Shown here in pieces: positions 45,857 to 55,397 of a stretch of 64,000 nt of DNA (position 1 is its first letter; every line of letters begins with the position of its first letter). Both the position numbers and the translations under genes were made by a program. The DNA is taken from NCBI RefSeq assembly GCF_003545815.1, contig NZ_PDUW01000002.1, forward strand, positions 186,001 to 250,000, in the 5' to 3' direction. The notes under the pieces were generated by a model that saw only the letters and a program-made list of their open reading frames with translations, was not told where the DNA came from and did no database searches. The stretch is from Pusillimonas caeni. Lineage in GTDB: Bacteria > Pseudomonadota > Gammaproteobacteria > Burkholderiales > Burkholderiaceae_B.

Positions 45857-46765
45857 ATGACGCTTCCACGCGAAATCGACTTGAACCTGATGCGCGTCTT
45901 TCGCGCCATCTATGAAGAAGGCAGCCTTACCACGGTAGCGGACAAGCTCGGCCTGACCCAGCCTGCGATCAGCTATTCGCTGGGCCGCTTGCGAGAGCTT
46001 TTGGGAGACCCCTTGTTCGTCCGGCAGCGGCACAGAATGGAGCCGACGCCCGCAGCAAGACGCCTGTTCGAACCCATTTCCATCAGCCTGGACATGATGC
46101 ACAATGCGGTGCACAGCCATCTGGTGTTCGATGCGGCGCATAGCCGCCGCACATTCCGGTTGAGCATGTCCGACCTGGGCGAAATGGCTTTTTTGCCGCC
46201 GCTGTGCGAGTACCTCGGCGTTCACGCGCCCAACGTGCGCGTCGAAGTCGACCCGGTTTCCATGGACGAAACGGTCGACGCCCTTCGCCAGGGCGAACTC
46301 GACCTGGCGATCGGCCATCTCGCCAACCTCAATCCCCTGACGCAGCACGATATCCTGTTTCGCGAAGCCTACGTCGGCATGGTCCGGGAGGAACACCCCT
46401 TCGCCGGGCGGCGGGAGGTGACGCGGGACGACTTCCTATCCATGCCGCACATCCTGGTGGGCTCCAACTCCAACGCCCATCGACTGTTCGAGGATCTGTT
46501 GCTGGCTCAGGGAGTGCACCGCAAGGTCGCGCTACGCGTGCCGCATTTCACCGTCGTGCCCGACATTCTCGAACGCAGCGACATGGTGTGTGCGATACCG
46601 CATCGCATTGCGCGGCAGTTCAACCGCCACGGCGGGTTTCATATCTTTTCGCTGCCCATCGACGTTCCGCCCAGCGATGTTGCGGTGCACTGGCACCGCC
46701 GCTACGAGCATGAAGCCAGCAACAGATGGCTGAGAGAGCTCGTCATTCGCCTGCTAAAGGAATAG
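45857..46765 (+). CDS. LysR-family transcriptional regulator (NodD/LeuO-like subgroup)
   Basis: A 302-residue LysR regulator beginning LNLMRVFRAIYEEGSLTTVADKLGLTQPAISYSLGRLRELLGDPLFVR, the N-terminus of the subgroup with NodD, PcpR and LeuO. The effector domain follows from about residue 90. It is divergent from the aminotransferase/amidohydrolase group and most likely controls it. Its last 23 bases overlap the 3' end of lptM on the opposite strand, which marks one edge of the block inserted between lptM and lysA. Confidence 0.88.
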   Translation: MTLPREIDLNLMRVFRAIYEEGSLTTVADKLGLTQPAISYSLGRLRELLGDPLFVRQRHRMEPTPAARRLFEPISISLDMMHNAVHSHLVFDAAHSRRTFRLSMSDLGEMAFLPPLCEYLGVHAPNVRVEVDPVSMDETVDALRQGELDLAIGHLANLNPLTQHDILFREAYVGMVREEHPFAGRREVTRDDFLSMPHILVGSNSNAHRLFEDLLLAQGVHRKVALRVPHFTVVPDILERSDMVCAIPHRIARQFNRHGGFHIFSLPIDVPPSDVAVHWHRRYEHEASNRWLRELVIRLLKE

Positions 46766-46961
46766 CCGTGGCGGTGTTGCTGTCGTCGGGCGCCGGTGTC
46801 GGCGCGGGCTGCGGGGGCGCGGTCAGCGAATCCTGGGGCGGCGGGGGCGGCATGTACAGCGGCCCCTTGTAGCCGCAGGCGGCCAACAGCGTCGACACGG
46901 CCAGGCTGGCTACAATGCGGTACGTGACTGAAGCGGGTGTCTTGGTTCGGGACGCTTGCAT
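46743..46961 (-). CDS. lptM: small lipoprotein LptM/LppL
   Basis: A 72-residue lipoprotein with a lipobox LLAAC (C27) followed by GYKGPLYMPPPPP, the family hallmark, and a Pro/Ala-rich tail. LptM (YifL) assists LPS transporter LptD oxidative maturation in E. coli. The ATG at 46961 gives a normal signal peptide. Its final residues (about PLAGE) are encoded on DNA that overlaps the LysR gene end at 46743-46765, so the tail may have been replaced at the junction of an insertion. It is divergent from cyaY with only 31 bases between start codons. Confidence 0.88.
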   Translation of the reverse strand: MQASRTKTPASVTYRIVASLAVSTLLAACGYKGPLYMPPPPPQDSLTAPPQPAPTPAPDDSNTATAIPLAGE

Positions 46962-46992
46962 GACGAACTCCAAAAATCGGGTGTATTGCGAT

Positions 46993-47322
46993 ATGAACGA
47001 AACAGAATTCCTCGCTCGAAGCGAGGCCATACTGGATGACCTGGAAAGCCAGTCCGACGACTGGATATCATTGTATGACCTCGACATCGAGGCCCATCGC
47101 AGCGGAAACGTCCTGACCCTGGTGTTCGACGACGCCATCCATGTGGTGATCAACAGCCAGGCGCCCATGCAGGAAATGTGGGTGGCGGCGCCCAGCGGCG
47201 GTTTTCATTATCGCTTCGACGGGCAGCGCTGGAACGACACGCGCGGCGGCCCCCACATGGCGGAGGCCCTGTCGCAGATCGTGTCCGAGGCCACGGGCCA
47301 GCCCATCAAAGTCGTGATCTAG
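46993..47322 (+). CDS. cyaY: iron-sulfur cluster assembly protein CyaY (frataxin)
   Basis: A 109-residue frataxin homologue that binds iron and modulates the IscS/IscU machinery. It has an acidic first helix (ARSEAILDDLESQSDDW), GNVLTLVFDDAIHVVINSQAPMQEMWVA and the conserved YRFDGQRWNDTRGG strand. The ATG at 46993 matches the family start. It ends with a 4-base overlap against the convergent mrcA. Confidence 0.95.
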   Translation: MNETEFLARSEAILDDLESQSDDWISLYDLDIEAHRSGNVLTLVFDDAIHVVINSQAPMQEMWVAAPSGGFHYRFDGQRWNDTRGGPHMAEALSQIVSEATGQPIKVVI

Positions 47323-49751
47323 AACTGTACGCGTTGAACCTGGGCGGCATCGCCCCGGCCGCTGGAGCTGAGCTGTTCGAGCAGCGTGCCGATGCCGTCG
47401 ATGCCGCTTCCATCGATGCCGCTGCCGTCGATGTTCAACTCGTTGGGCGTGGGCAGCCCGACGCGGGCCACGGCTTGTCCCGGCGGGAATTCCGAGAAAT
47501 AGTAATCGCCGTCGATCCTGCTGAGCCCGCTGGGCGGATCGCCCACCGGCGTTTCGGGTATATCGGCCAGCGCAACGCGCATGTAATCGAGCCAGATGGG
47601 CATGGAAGCGCCGCCGCCGGTTTCGCGTGAGCCGAGGGAGCGGGGCTGGTCGAAGCCCATCCAGGCGACGCCAACGAGCTTGGGCGTGAAGCCGGCGAAC
47701 CAGGCATCGTGCGAGTCGTTGGTGGTGCCGGTCTTGCCGCCGATGTCGTTGCGCTTGAGCGCGCCGTGCACGCGCGCCGCCGTGCCGTAGGTGGCGACGC
47801 CGCGCATCATGTCGTTCATCACGTAGGCGGTGCGGGGGTCGATGGCGCGCGCCGCGGCGTCGCCGGCGACGGTGGGCTTGGCCTGCATGATGACCTTGCC
47901 GCTGGAGTCGGTGACGTGGTCGATGAGATAGGGCGGGACGCGGTAGCCGCCGTTGGCGAAGACGGCATAGCCGCCCGCCAGCTGCAGCGGGGTGACGTTG
48001 CCCGCGCCCAGCGCCAGGGGCAGCACCGCCGGGTTGCGCGACCGGTCGAAGCCGAACCGGGTGATGTAGTCTTGAACGTACTTGGGGCCCACCGCCTGCA
48101 TGATGCGGATCGACACCATGTTCTTCGACTTGTACAAAGCCTGGCGCATCGTCAGCATGGGCTCGTAGGTGTTGCCGTAGTTCTTGGGGCTCCAGGCCTT
48201 GGAGCCGGTTTGCGCCGCCGTTAGCATGAAGGGTTCGTCGGACACCTGGGTGGAGGGCGTCAGGCCGCGCTCCAGCGCCGAGGCATAGATGAAGGGCTTG
48301 AAGGCGGAGCCCGGCTGGCGCCAGGCCTGGGTGACGCGGTTGAACTGTTCTTCGAAGTTGAAGCCGCCCACCAGCGAGATGATGGCGCCGTCCTGCGGAC
48401 GGATCGATACGAAGGCGGCTTGCACCGCCGGGCGGTTGATGACCTCCCAGGTATCGCCGTTTTTATGCACATATACGATCGATCCGCGTTCGATGCGGTA
48501 TTGGTCTTTGGCGTTCTTGCCCAGGCCGCGCGCAACAATCTTGAGGGCGTCCTTGTCGGTGACCTCGATGATCTGCTGCGAACTGCGGGCCACCGTGACC
48601 TTTTCCGGGCTGGCCGCCAGCACGACCCCCATGAGCAGGTCGTCGCTGTCGGGGTATTTATCTTGCAGGTCGTCGAGCAGGGTGTCCAGCGCCGTGCTGT
48701 CTTTTTCGATGCCTTCCGGCAGGCGGATGGTTTCTTCGGGACCGGGGTAGATGGCGCGGCGCGTGTACTGCAGTATGCCGTCGCGCACCGCCTCGTAGGC
48801 GGCCTGCTGGTCCTTGGAATGTATGGTGGTGTAGATGTTGAAGCCGCGCGAATAGACGTTGTCCTGATAGACGCTGTAGAGCAGCCGGCGGGCGAGCTCG
48901 GCGACGTATTCGCCATGGATGGCATAGCCGCCGGCCGGCGTGCCGGGAGCGGACTTGAGCTCGATGGGCTGGGCCATGGCTTCCTGGTATTCGGCTTCGG
49001 TGAGGTAGCCCAGGCTGCGCATGCGGCCCAGCACATAGGCCTGGCGGGCCTTGGCGCGCGGCATGTTGGCGATGGGGTTGAAGCGCGAGGGCGCCTTGGG
49101 GATGCCGGCCAGCATGGCCGCCTCGGCCGCGGTGATGTCGCTGAGCTGCTTGCCGAAATAGGTGCGTGATGCCGCGGCGAAACCGTAGGCCCGGTGGCCC
49201 AGGAAGATCTGGTTCATGTACAGATCGAGGATCTGGTCCTTGGTAAGGGTGGCCTCGATCTTGAAGGTGAGCAGCAGCTCGTAGAATTTTCGGGTGTAGG
49301 TCTTTTCGGACGACAGATAGAAATTGCGGGCCACCTGCATGGTGATGGTGCTGGCGCCCTGGGTCTTGGACATGTGGACGATGTTGGCCGCCACGGCTCG
49401 CGCCACGCCCGTCCAGTCGATGCCGCCGTGCTGGTAAAAACGGTCGTCCTCGGCTGCTAAAATGGCCGACTTCATGACGTCGGGAATTTCGTCGAACCGC
49501 AGCACGTTGCGGCGTTCTTCGCCGAATTCGCCGATAAGCACCTTGTCGGACGTATACACCCGCAGCGGAACGCGCGGCCGATAGTCGACCATGGCCGTGA
49601 GGTCGGGCAGATTGGGCCAGGCCAGCGCCAGGGCCAGCGCGCCAAGCAGCGCCCCGCAAAGGCCAAGCCCGGCCAGGAAGACGGCCGACTTGATCAGGAA
49701 TCGCGGCAAGCGTGATCGGGGCTTGCTGTTGGAAGATTTAGTAGAACTCAT
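47319..49751 (-). CDS. mrcA: penicillin-binding protein 1A (bifunctional transglycosylase/transpeptidase)
   Basis: An 810-residue class A PBP. After a short cytoplasmic tail and one transmembrane helix (about 19-44), the GT51 glycosyltransferase domain has catalytic E101 in AAEDDRFYQHGG. The transpeptidase domain carries S482-xx-K485 (PGSAFKPF) and K673-TG (GKTGTTND). It polymerises and crosslinks peptidoglycan. The C-terminus has a DGSGIDGSGIDGIG repeat. The ATG at 49751 is preferred; the frame opens further upstream to 49805 but the added residues do not look like a PBP. Divergent from aroK. Confidence 0.96.
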   Translation of the reverse strand: MSSTKSSNSKPRSRLPRFLIKSAVFLAGLGLCGALLGALALALAWPNLPDLTAMVDYRPRVPLRVYTSDKVLIGEFGEERRNVLRFDEIPDVMKSAILAAEDDRFYQHGGIDWTGVARAVAANIVHMSKTQGASTITMQVARNFYLSSEKTYTRKFYELLLTFKIEATLTKDQILDLYMNQIFLGHRAYGFAAASRTYFGKQLSDITAAEAAMLAGIPKAPSRFNPIANMPRAKARQAYVLGRMRSLGYLTEAEYQEAMAQPIELKSAPGTPAGGYAIHGEYVAELARRLLYSVYQDNVYSRGFNIYTTIHSKDQQAAYEAVRDGILQYTRRAIYPGPEETIRLPEGIEKDSTALDTLLDDLQDKYPDSDDLLMGVVLAASPEKVTVARSSQQIIEVTDKDALKIVARGLGKNAKDQYRIERGSIVYVHKNGDTWEVINRPAVQAAFVSIRPQDGAIISLVGGFNFEEQFNRVTQAWRQPGSAFKPFIYASALERGLTPSTQVSDEPFMLTAAQTGSKAWSPKNYGNTYEPMLTMRQALYKSKNMVSIRIMQAVGPKYVQDYITRFGFDRSRNPAVLPLALGAGNVTPLQLAGGYAVFANGGYRVPPYLIDHVTDSSGKVIMQAKPTVAGDAAARAIDPRTAYVMNDMMRGVATYGTAARVHGALKRNDIGGKTGTTNDSHDAWFAGFTPKLVGVAWMGFDQPRSLGSRETGGGASMPIWLDYMRVALADIPETPVGDPPSGLSRIDGDYYFSEFPPGQAVARVGLPTPNELNIDGSGIDGSGIDGIGTLLEQLSSSGRGDAAQVQRVQF

Positions 49752-49866
49752 TGATGGCGATTTTAAGCCCAGGCAAACCGCGCAGCGCTCGATGCGCAGG
49801 AACAATGTAACGGATTAATGCGGGGGTAGTGGGCTAAAGAAGGATTGCAAGTGGGATAATACACAA

Positions 49867-50475
49867 ATGAATGATTCTTTACGCGCGAATGCCGCCGTCC
49901 CGGCCGATGTTTCATGCGACGAGCAGACGCTTGCGGCGCCTGCCGGGGCCGGCGGCAAGCCGATATTTCTGGTGGGCATGATGGGGGCGGGCAAGACCAC
50001 CATCGGACGCCACCTGGCCAAGGCCCTGAACCGCGAATTCGTGGACCTGGACCTTGCGCTCGAGGCCCGTTGCGGCGTGCCCGTTGCGGTAATTTTCGAA
50101 ATCGAGGGCGAAGAAGGTTTTCGGCGCCGCGAAAGCCAGCTGCTGGACCTGTATTCGCAGCGGGAAGGCATTGTGCTGGCCACCGGCGGCGGCGCCGTGC
50201 TGGCCGAGCAGAACCGTTGCATGCTCAAAGAACGCGGCCTGGTCATTTATCTCAGGGCCACCAGCGACGAATTGTACCAGCGCGTCGCCCGCGACCGCCA
50301 GCGTCCGTTGTTGCAAACAGACGACCCGCGCGCCCGTGTGGCCGAGCTGCTGGCGCAGCGCGCGCCGCTCTATGAAGAAGTGGCCACGCTCGCTTTCGAC
50401 ACCGGCAGCACGCCCATTCCCCAGGCGGTGCACGACCTGGTGACGCTATTGGAACAACACGAACACGCGCGATGA
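49867..50475 (+). CDS. aroK: shikimate kinase
   Basis: A 202-residue P-loop kinase (G37MMGAGKTT), with the shikimate-binding DLDLALE and the GGGAVL stretches, that phosphorylates shikimate in aromatic amino acid synthesis. It has about 30 extra N-terminal residues compared with E. coli AroK. No Shine-Dalgarno sequence precedes the ATG; GATAAT ends six bases before it at 49855-49860, so a leaderless or nearly leaderless mRNA is possible. It overlaps aroB by 4 bases. Confidence 0.95.
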   Translation: MNDSLRANAAVPADVSCDEQTLAAPAGAGGKPIFLVGMMGAGKTTIGRHLAKALNREFVDLDLALEARCGVPVAVIFEIEGEEGFRRRESQLLDLYSQREGIVLATGGGAVLAEQNRCMLKERGLVIYLRATSDELYQRVARDRQRPLLQTDDPRARVAELLAQRAPLYEEVATLAFDTGSTPIPQAVHDLVTLLEQHEHAR

Positions 50476-51551
50476 ACTCTGTACACGTTGAAACACCCGG
50501 AGGGTCCTATCCCATCCACATCGGCCCCGGCCGGCTGGCCCTGTTGGCGCAAAGCATCCCGGCGGACGCGACCGCGGTGGCCCTGATCACCAATCCCACC
50601 GTGGGCGGACTGTATGCCGCCGGCGTCGAAAAAACGCTGGCCGAGGCCGGACATCGCGTGCTGCGGGTCGACCTGCCGGACGGCGAAGAGTACAAAGACT
50701 GGCAGACGCTGAATCTGGTTTTCGATGCCCTGCTGAAGAACCGCTTCGACCGCAAGGCGGTGCTGGCCGCCCTGGGCGGCGGCGTCATAGGCGACATGGT
50801 GGGCTTTGCCGCCGCGTGCTACATGCGGGGAGTGCGCTTCGTGCAGATTCCGACCACGCTGCTAGCCCAGGTCGATTCGTCGGTGGGCGGCAAGACGGCG
50901 GTCAACCACCCTCTCGGCAAGAACATGATCGGCGCCTTCTACCAGCCGGTGGCGGTGGAAATCGACATCGACGTGCTCCGGACGCTGCCGGCGCGCGAGA
51001 TCACCGCGGGACTGGCCGAGGTCATCAAGTACGGGCTGATCATCGATGCGCCGTTTTTCGACTGGTGCGAGCAGAATGTGGACGCCTTGCGGGCCCTGGA
51101 CGAGTCGGCCGTCACCTATGCGATCCGCCGTTCCTGCGAACTCAAGGCCCATGTCGTTTCGCAGGACGAGCGGGAATCCGGGCTGCGCGCCATATTGAAT
51201 TTCGGCCATACCTTCGGCCATGCCATCGAGGCCGGCCTGGGCTACGGCCAGTGGCTGCATGGCGAGGCGGTGGGATGCGGCATGATCCAGGCCGCCGAAC
51301 TGTCGGCCGTTGCGCTGGGCCTGCCGCGCGAAAGCGTCGAAAGGGTGCGGTCGCTGGTGCGGGCCATCGGCTGCCCCGACACGCCCCCCGACCTGGGCGT
51401 CGAGCGCTGGCTGGACCTGATGCAGGTCGACAAAAAGACCGAGGGCGGGCAATTGCGCTTCGTGTTGCTGCCCGAGATCGGGCGCGCGGTGTGCCAGTCG
51501 GTTCCGGACGAGGCGGTGCGAGAAGTATTGCAGCGCACCGCGGCCGTCTAG
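50472..51551 (+). CDS. aroB: 3-dehydroquinate synthase
   Basis: A 359-residue NAD- and zinc-dependent enzyme that converts DAHP to 3-dehydroquinate. [43 protein letters not shown] contains the NAD and substrate loops, and the metal-binding histidines are in [10 protein letters not shown] and [11 protein letters not shown]. It starts in an ATGA overlap with aroK, a standard aroKB operon, and is followed after 11 bases by dgt. Confidence 0.97.
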   Translation: MNSVHVETPGGSYPIHIGPGRLALLAQSIPADATAVALITNPTVGGLYAAGVEKTLAEAGHRVLRVDLPDGEEYKDWQTLNLVFDALLKNRFDRKAVLAALGGGVIGDMVGFAAACYMRGVRFVQIPTTLLAQVDSSVGGKTAVNHPLGKNMIGAFYQPVAVEIDIDVLRTLPAREITAGLAEVIKYGLIIDAPFFDWCEQNVDALRALDESAVTYAIRRSCELKAHVVSQDERESGLRAILNFGHTFGHAIEAGLGYGQWLHGEAVGCGMIQAAELSAVALGLPRESVERVRSLVRAIGCPDTPPDLGVERWLDLMQVDKKTEGGQLRFVLLPEIGRAVCQSVPDEAVREVLQRTAAV

Positions 51552-51562
51552 CGGTGCGGGCC

Positions 51563-52696
51563 ATGGCGGCGACGGCGCTGGCTCCTTATGCATGCGATCC
51601 GGAACGCAGCCGGGGCCGCCTGCACCCCGAGGCGCCGCCCATCAATCGCACCCAGTTCCAGCGCGACCGCGACCGCATCATTCATTGCAACGCCTTCCGG
51701 CTGCTCGAGTACAAGACCCAGGTCTTCATCAATCACGAGGGCGACCTGTTTCGCACCCGCCTGACGCACAGCATCGAAGTGGCGCAGATTGCGCGAACCC
51801 TGGCTCGAAACCTGAGCCTGCACGAAGACCTGACCGAGGCGATTTCACTGGCCCACGACCTGGGCCACACTCCTTTCGGCCATGCCGGCCAGGACGAACT
51901 GAATGCCTGCATGCATGAAATGGCGCCGGAGGCCGGCGGTTTCGAGCACAATCTGCAAAGCCTGCGGGTCGTCGACGAACTGGAAGAGCGTTATGCGGCC
52001 TTCAATGGCCTGAACCTGTGCTTCGAGACGCGCGAGGGCATACTCAAGCACTGCTCGGTCTCGCACGCGCGCGAACTCGGCGAGATCGGCCGGCGCTTTC
52101 TGGATCGCACCCAGCCTTCGCTCGAGGCGCAGATCGCCAATCTGGCCGACGAAATCGCCTACAACAATCACGATGTCGACGACGGCCTGCGCTCGGGCCT
52201 GATCCGCATCGAGCAATTGATGCAGATCGAGATATTCGCCACCCATTACGCCGGCGTGATGCGCAAATATCCCAATCTGGAGCGCCAGCGCGCCGTCTCG
52301 GAAACGATCCGGGCCATGATCAATACGCTGATCGTCGACCTGACCGAGACCACGCGAGCCCGGATCGGGCATGCGCGTCCCGGCAGCGCCGACGAGGTGC
52401 GCCTGGCGGGTCCGCTGGCCGCGTTCTCGGCGCCCATGCGCGCGCAGACCAATGCGCTCAAGAGCTTTCTGCTTGCCAACCTGTATCGCCACAGCCGTGT
52501 GATGCGCATGACGACCAAGGCGCGCCGCATCGTGCGCGAGCTCTTCACCGCCTTCATCGACGACCCCCGCCTGCTCAAGGACGAATACCGGCGCGAGGGC
52601 GACGTCGAGCAGGCCCGCGCCATCGCCGACTACATCGCCGGCATGACCGACCGCTACGCCATCCGCGAGCATCGCGAATTGTTCCGCATGGATTGA
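51563..52696 (+). CDS. dgt: deoxyguanosinetriphosphate triphosphohydrolase-like protein
   Basis: A 377-residue HD-superfamily dNTP triphosphohydrolase. Metal ligands are H69 ([13 protein letters not shown]), H98-D99 ([11 protein letters not shown]) and the later aspartate in [13 protein letters not shown]. This is the shorter class related to dGTPase-like regulators of dNTP pools rather than the 505-residue E. coli Dgt. The ATG at 51563 was chosen; an in-frame GTG three codons upstream is also possible. It follows aroB in the same operon, a common betaproteobacterial order (aroK-aroB-dgt). Confidence 0.93.
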   Translation: MAATALAPYACDPERSRGRLHPEAPPINRTQFQRDRDRIIHCNAFRLLEYKTQVFINHEGDLFRTRLTHSIEVAQIARTLARNLSLHEDLTEAISLAHDLGHTPFGHAGQDELNACMHEMAPEAGGFEHNLQSLRVVDELEERYAAFNGLNLCFETREGILKHCSVSHARELGEIGRRFLDRTQPSLEAQIANLADEIAYNNHDVDDGLRSGLIRIEQLMQIEIFATHYAGVMRKYPNLERQRAVSETIRAMINTLIVDLTETTRARIGHARPGSADEVRLAGPLAAFSAPMRAQTNALKSFLLANLYRHSRVMRMTTKARRIVRELFTAFIDDPRLLKDEYRREGDVEQARAIADYIAGMTDRYAIREHRELFRMD

Positions 52697-52896
52697 GGCA
52701 GGCATAAAGCGTTTCGGCAACCTTAGAAGATTTTTGCGCAACCAGGCGCTGACGCTACATGCCAAAATGGGATTCGAAGCAAAGCGCGGCGCGCTTTCTT
52801 GCCGCCGCCCCCTGGGCGAGGCGCACCTCTTTTCAAGAGGACGGCGAGCAGGCCCGGCCTGCCAAGCAGGGGATATTTCAGTCGAGGAGACATGCA

Positions 52897-53457
52897 ATGA
52901 GCACAGCGAGTGCACTGAATCAGATGATCGTGACGAGCGGTTTCGAGATGCCCAATCTCGATTTTGAGGCCGTCATGCGCCACCTTACCGAGACCGGCAA
53001 GCGAACCCACCAACTGTGGCTCACCCCCGATTCGCTGGCCTTCGTGGCGCGGGGACGCGAATATCGCAGCGAATTCCACCTGAACCCCAGCTACGAGATC
53101 CAGTATTCGCTCAAGGGCGATCTCAACCTGCACTATCGCACGCCCGAGGGCAAAGAGGAGATCGCTTACGTGCCCGAGGGTTCGGTGCTGTTCCAGCCGC
53201 CCCTGGTGCCGCATTCGCCGCGCTTTGCGCCCGACTCCTTCCAGTTCGTCATAGAGCGCGCCCGGCTGCCCGGCGAAATCGACCGCTTCCATTGGTACTG
53301 TCCGCAGTGCGACAATTTCCTGCATGAAGAAAGCTACGTGGTCGCCCACTACACCAACGACCCGGTGGGACGCGCCTACGAGAACTTCTACAACTCCGAA
53401 GAGTTTCGCACCTGCGACAAATGCGGTCACGTATTGCCGGCCCCCGAGAGGTTGTAG
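52897..53457 (+). CDS. 3-hydroxyanthranilate 3,4-dioxygenase-like cupin
   Basis: A 186-residue cupin with the full metal set of bacterial 3-hydroxyanthranilate dioxygenase at matching spacing: H61, E67 and H106 (EFHLNPSYEIQY, VPHSP), plus R57 and E120 in substrate-binding positions. The C-terminal rubredoxin-like site is complete, C135-xx-C138 and C173-xx-C176. The enzyme opens 3-hydroxyanthranilate to 2-amino-3-carboxymuconate semialdehyde. Sequence around the first cupin motif is divergent, so a related aminophenol substrate is possible. GAGGAGA before the ATG at 52897 decides the start; an earlier open frame from 52759 lacks one. A metallo-hydrolase gene follows 15 bases on. Confidence 0.78.
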   Translation: MSTASALNQMIVTSGFEMPNLDFEAVMRHLTETGKRTHQLWLTPDSLAFVARGREYRSEFHLNPSYEIQYSLKGDLNLHYRTPEGKEEIAYVPEGSVLFQPPLVPHSPRFAPDSFQFVIERARLPGEIDRFHWYCPQCDNFLHEESYVVAHYTNDPVGRAYENFYNSEEFRTCDKCGHVLPAPERL

Positions 53458-53472
53458 GATGGGGAGGCATGA

Positions 53473-54402
53473 ATGATGCTTCGCCATGCAATGGACGTCA
53501 ACCGCTGTGGCTGCGGCCTGAGGCTGGGCCTTGTCGAAATTACGCGTGTCGAGGACTATCAGGGCCCGGGGCTCAAGAGCACCGGCATGTTTCCCGATTT
53601 CCGGCCCGAAATGTGGCAGGCGCAGAAGGACTGGCTGGTTCCCGCCTTTTACGACCCGCAGGAAGACCGTATCAGGACCAGCATACACAGCTGGCTGGTG
53701 CGTACTCCGCACCATACGATTCTCATCGACAGTTGCATTGGCAATCACAAAGAGCGGCCGGTCGATCCTCGTTTCCATATGCGCAACGAACCTTGGATAG
53801 AACGGCTCGCGCGCGCCGGAGCGAAGCCCGAGGATATCGACTTCGTGATGTGTACGCATTTCCATGCCGACCACGTCGGCTGGAACACGCGGCTCGAAAA
53901 CGGCCGCTGGGTGCCCTCCTTTCCGAATGCCAAGTATTTATTCACGAAGAAGGAATTCGCCCGCTGGGATGACAGAAGGCCGGACTATGTACATCGCGAA
54001 TCGGAACGGTTTATTTTTGCCGACAGCGTGTTGCCGGTCGTGGAAGCGGGGCAGATGGAACTTGTCGATGAGGGCTATACGCTGGACGATGCCATGACGG
54101 TCGAGGCGGCATACGGCCATACGCCCGGCCACATAAAAATAAGGCTCAGGACGGACGGAGGGCATGCATTGTTTTGCGGCGACGTCATACATCACCCCAT
54201 TCAGCTGCCTTATCCCAAGGTATATTCGGTTTTCGACGATGATCCGGTGCAAGCGCTGCAGACTCGCCTCGATGTACTGGACAACTGCGCCGCCCATGGC
54301 ATTTTGCTGCTGCCCACTCATTTTGCCGAGCCCTACCTGTGCCGGATCGATTCCGTCGGCACGGCTCAGGAGCCGTCCTACATGCCCATTTGGCAACGGT
54401 AG
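53473..54402 (+). CDS. metallo-beta-lactamase-fold hydrolase
   Basis: A 309-residue binuclear metal hydrolase with the THFHADH motif at residues 128-134, a later AYGHTPGH histidine, FCGDVIHHP aspartate and a C-terminal PTHFAEP histidine. The overall layout (long insertion before the motif, PSYMPIW end) resembles the AttM/methyl-parathion-hydrolase-like lactonase group. In its context, 15 bases after the dioxygenase gene, it might hydrolyse a lactone or other ring-cleavage product. Two consecutive ATG codons at 53473 and 53476 are both possible starts. Its stop lies in the left arm of a large hairpin terminator. Confidence 0.8.
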   Translation: MMLRHAMDVNRCGCGLRLGLVEITRVEDYQGPGLKSTGMFPDFRPEMWQAQKDWLVPAFYDPQEDRIRTSIHSWLVRTPHHTILIDSCIGNHKERPVDPRFHMRNEPWIERLARAGAKPEDIDFVMCTHFHADHVGWNTRLENGRWVPSFPNAKYLFTKKEFARWDDRRPDYVHRESERFIFADSVLPVVEAGQMELVDEGYTLDDAMTVEAAYGHTPGHIKIRLRTDGGHALFCGDVIHHPIQLPYPKVYSVFDDDPVQALQTRLDVLDNCAAHGILLLPTHFAEPYLCRIDSVGTAQEPSYMPIWQR

Positions 54403-54455
54403 CGCCCCGGCTGATCTAGCCGCGCCCCGGGCGCCGCTAGATCAGCCGGGGCGCT
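54401..54455. terminator. 55-bp hairpin with perfect 20-bp arms holding both convergent stop codons
   Basis: The 20-base arm at 54401-54420 is the exact reverse complement of 54436-54455, around a 15-base loop that itself has GCGCC/GGCGC. The MBL-hydrolase stop (54400-54402) and the isochorismatase stop (54454-54456) lie at the two edges. It has no T-run; it probably acts as a symmetric transcription barrier or mRNA 3' protector for both genes. Confidence 0.8.
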
Positions 54456-55083
54456 ACGCCGGCACATAGTTGCGGGCGAGCCACTGGGCTACTTCGGCGG
54501 TGGGAGCTACCGTGCCGATATTGTTGTTTACCGTCGCGAGCGTTCCATCGTGGCCGGTTTGACTATTGCTGCCGACGGCATCGCCGACGAGAACGATGTG
54601 ATATCCGCGGAAAAATCCGTCGCGCAGCGTGGAGTCGACGCAGACGTTCGTGGCCACCCCAGTGACGATCAGCGTTTTGACTCCGTGCTGGCGAAGGATG
54701 TCATCGAGATTGGTGCCGTGGAAACCGCTGAAACTGTGTTTGTCGACGATGATGTCGCCTTCGGCAGGATGTTCCTCATAGAAATCGGCGCCCCAGGTGT
54801 TTTCGAGGCAGCAGCCCTCTTCGCCGCGTTTCGCCATGAAGGCTTCGTTGATGTACTTGAAATCGTAGTGGGAACGGATCCACACAATCGGCGTGCCGGC
54901 GGCCCTGGCCTGCCTTATCAAAAGCCTGATATTGGGTAGCACGCCCTTGACATGGTCGACCTTGTAGCCGCGGCGCTGGGCAAGATAACCGTCGGGTGAG
55001 CAGAAGTCATTTTGCAGGTCTATGACCAGCAATGCCATACGATCGGCCTGTTTCCACGAAGAGGTGTTAGCGATTGTCTCCAT
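54454..55083 (-). CDS. isochorismatase-like cysteine hydrolase
   Basis: A 209-residue hydrolase with the catalytic triad D22 (IDLQNDF), K115 (DKHSFSGF) and C148 (GVATNVCVDST). The class includes nicotinamidase, N-carbamoyl-amine hydrolases, maleamate amidohydrolase and ureidoacrylate hydrolase. The HSFSGFHGTNL segment is common to the N-carbamoylsarcosine/ureidoacrylate branch. The ATG at 55083 was preferred to 55128. It is convergent with the MBL hydrolase and divergent from the double-HTH LysR gene, so it may act on an amide arising from the same pathway. Confidence 0.82.
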   Translation of the reverse strand: METIANTSSWKQADRMALLVIDLQNDFCSPDGYLAQRRGYKVDHVKGVLPNIRLLIRQARAAGTPIVWIRSHYDFKYINEAFMAKRGEEGCCLENTWGADFYEEHPAEGDIIVDKHSFSGFHGTNLDDILRQHGVKTLIVTGVATNVCVDSTLRDGFFRGYHIVLVGDAVGSNSQTGHDGTLATVNNNIGTVAPTAEVAQWLARNYVPA

Positions 55084-55397
55084 GTTGCGCTCGCCTGTCA
55101 GCAGTGGCCTGGAGCGACAGGTGCGCATGGTTTACCGGTGCACAATTGCTGCTTGTGCTTGCCCGTTTCGGCGGAGTGCTGCATGATATCTTCAACCTCG
55201 ATGTTAGACATTGCAAAATTTGATACTGTTGGCATTTACGTCTCCTGGTTTCTACGCAGAAGTAAAGCAGTGGTTCCTGATGAAATCATTCTGGCATGTT
55301 GCTCATCAAGGCGCTATCTAAAAAGGTTCTATCATCGACTAAAGAATTTATAAGAGGGTGAAAGAAGCCTATCCAGCGCAGCGGGTGTATTTTCGTC
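55084..55397. promoter_or_regulatory. 314-bp divergent intergenic region, isochorismatase / LysR
   Basis: No gene is supported. The region is AT-rich, especially 55200-55360, compared with the coding DNA on both sides, and must hold the promoters of both divergent genes and probably the LysR binding site. An open frame over 55012-55353 exists but overlaps the hydrolase and has no ribosome-binding site. Confidence 0.5.

Noticed and set aside
52759-52896. N-terminal extension of the HAO-like dioxygenase starting MPKWDSKQ
   Set aside because: The added residues do not fit the cupin family and no ribosome-binding site precedes them, while GAGGAGA precedes the ATG at 52897.
55012-55353. 113-codon open frame over the isochorismatase start and LysR promoter region
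   Set aside because: It overlaps a well-supported gene on the other strand, lacks a ribosome-binding site and shows no family resemblance.
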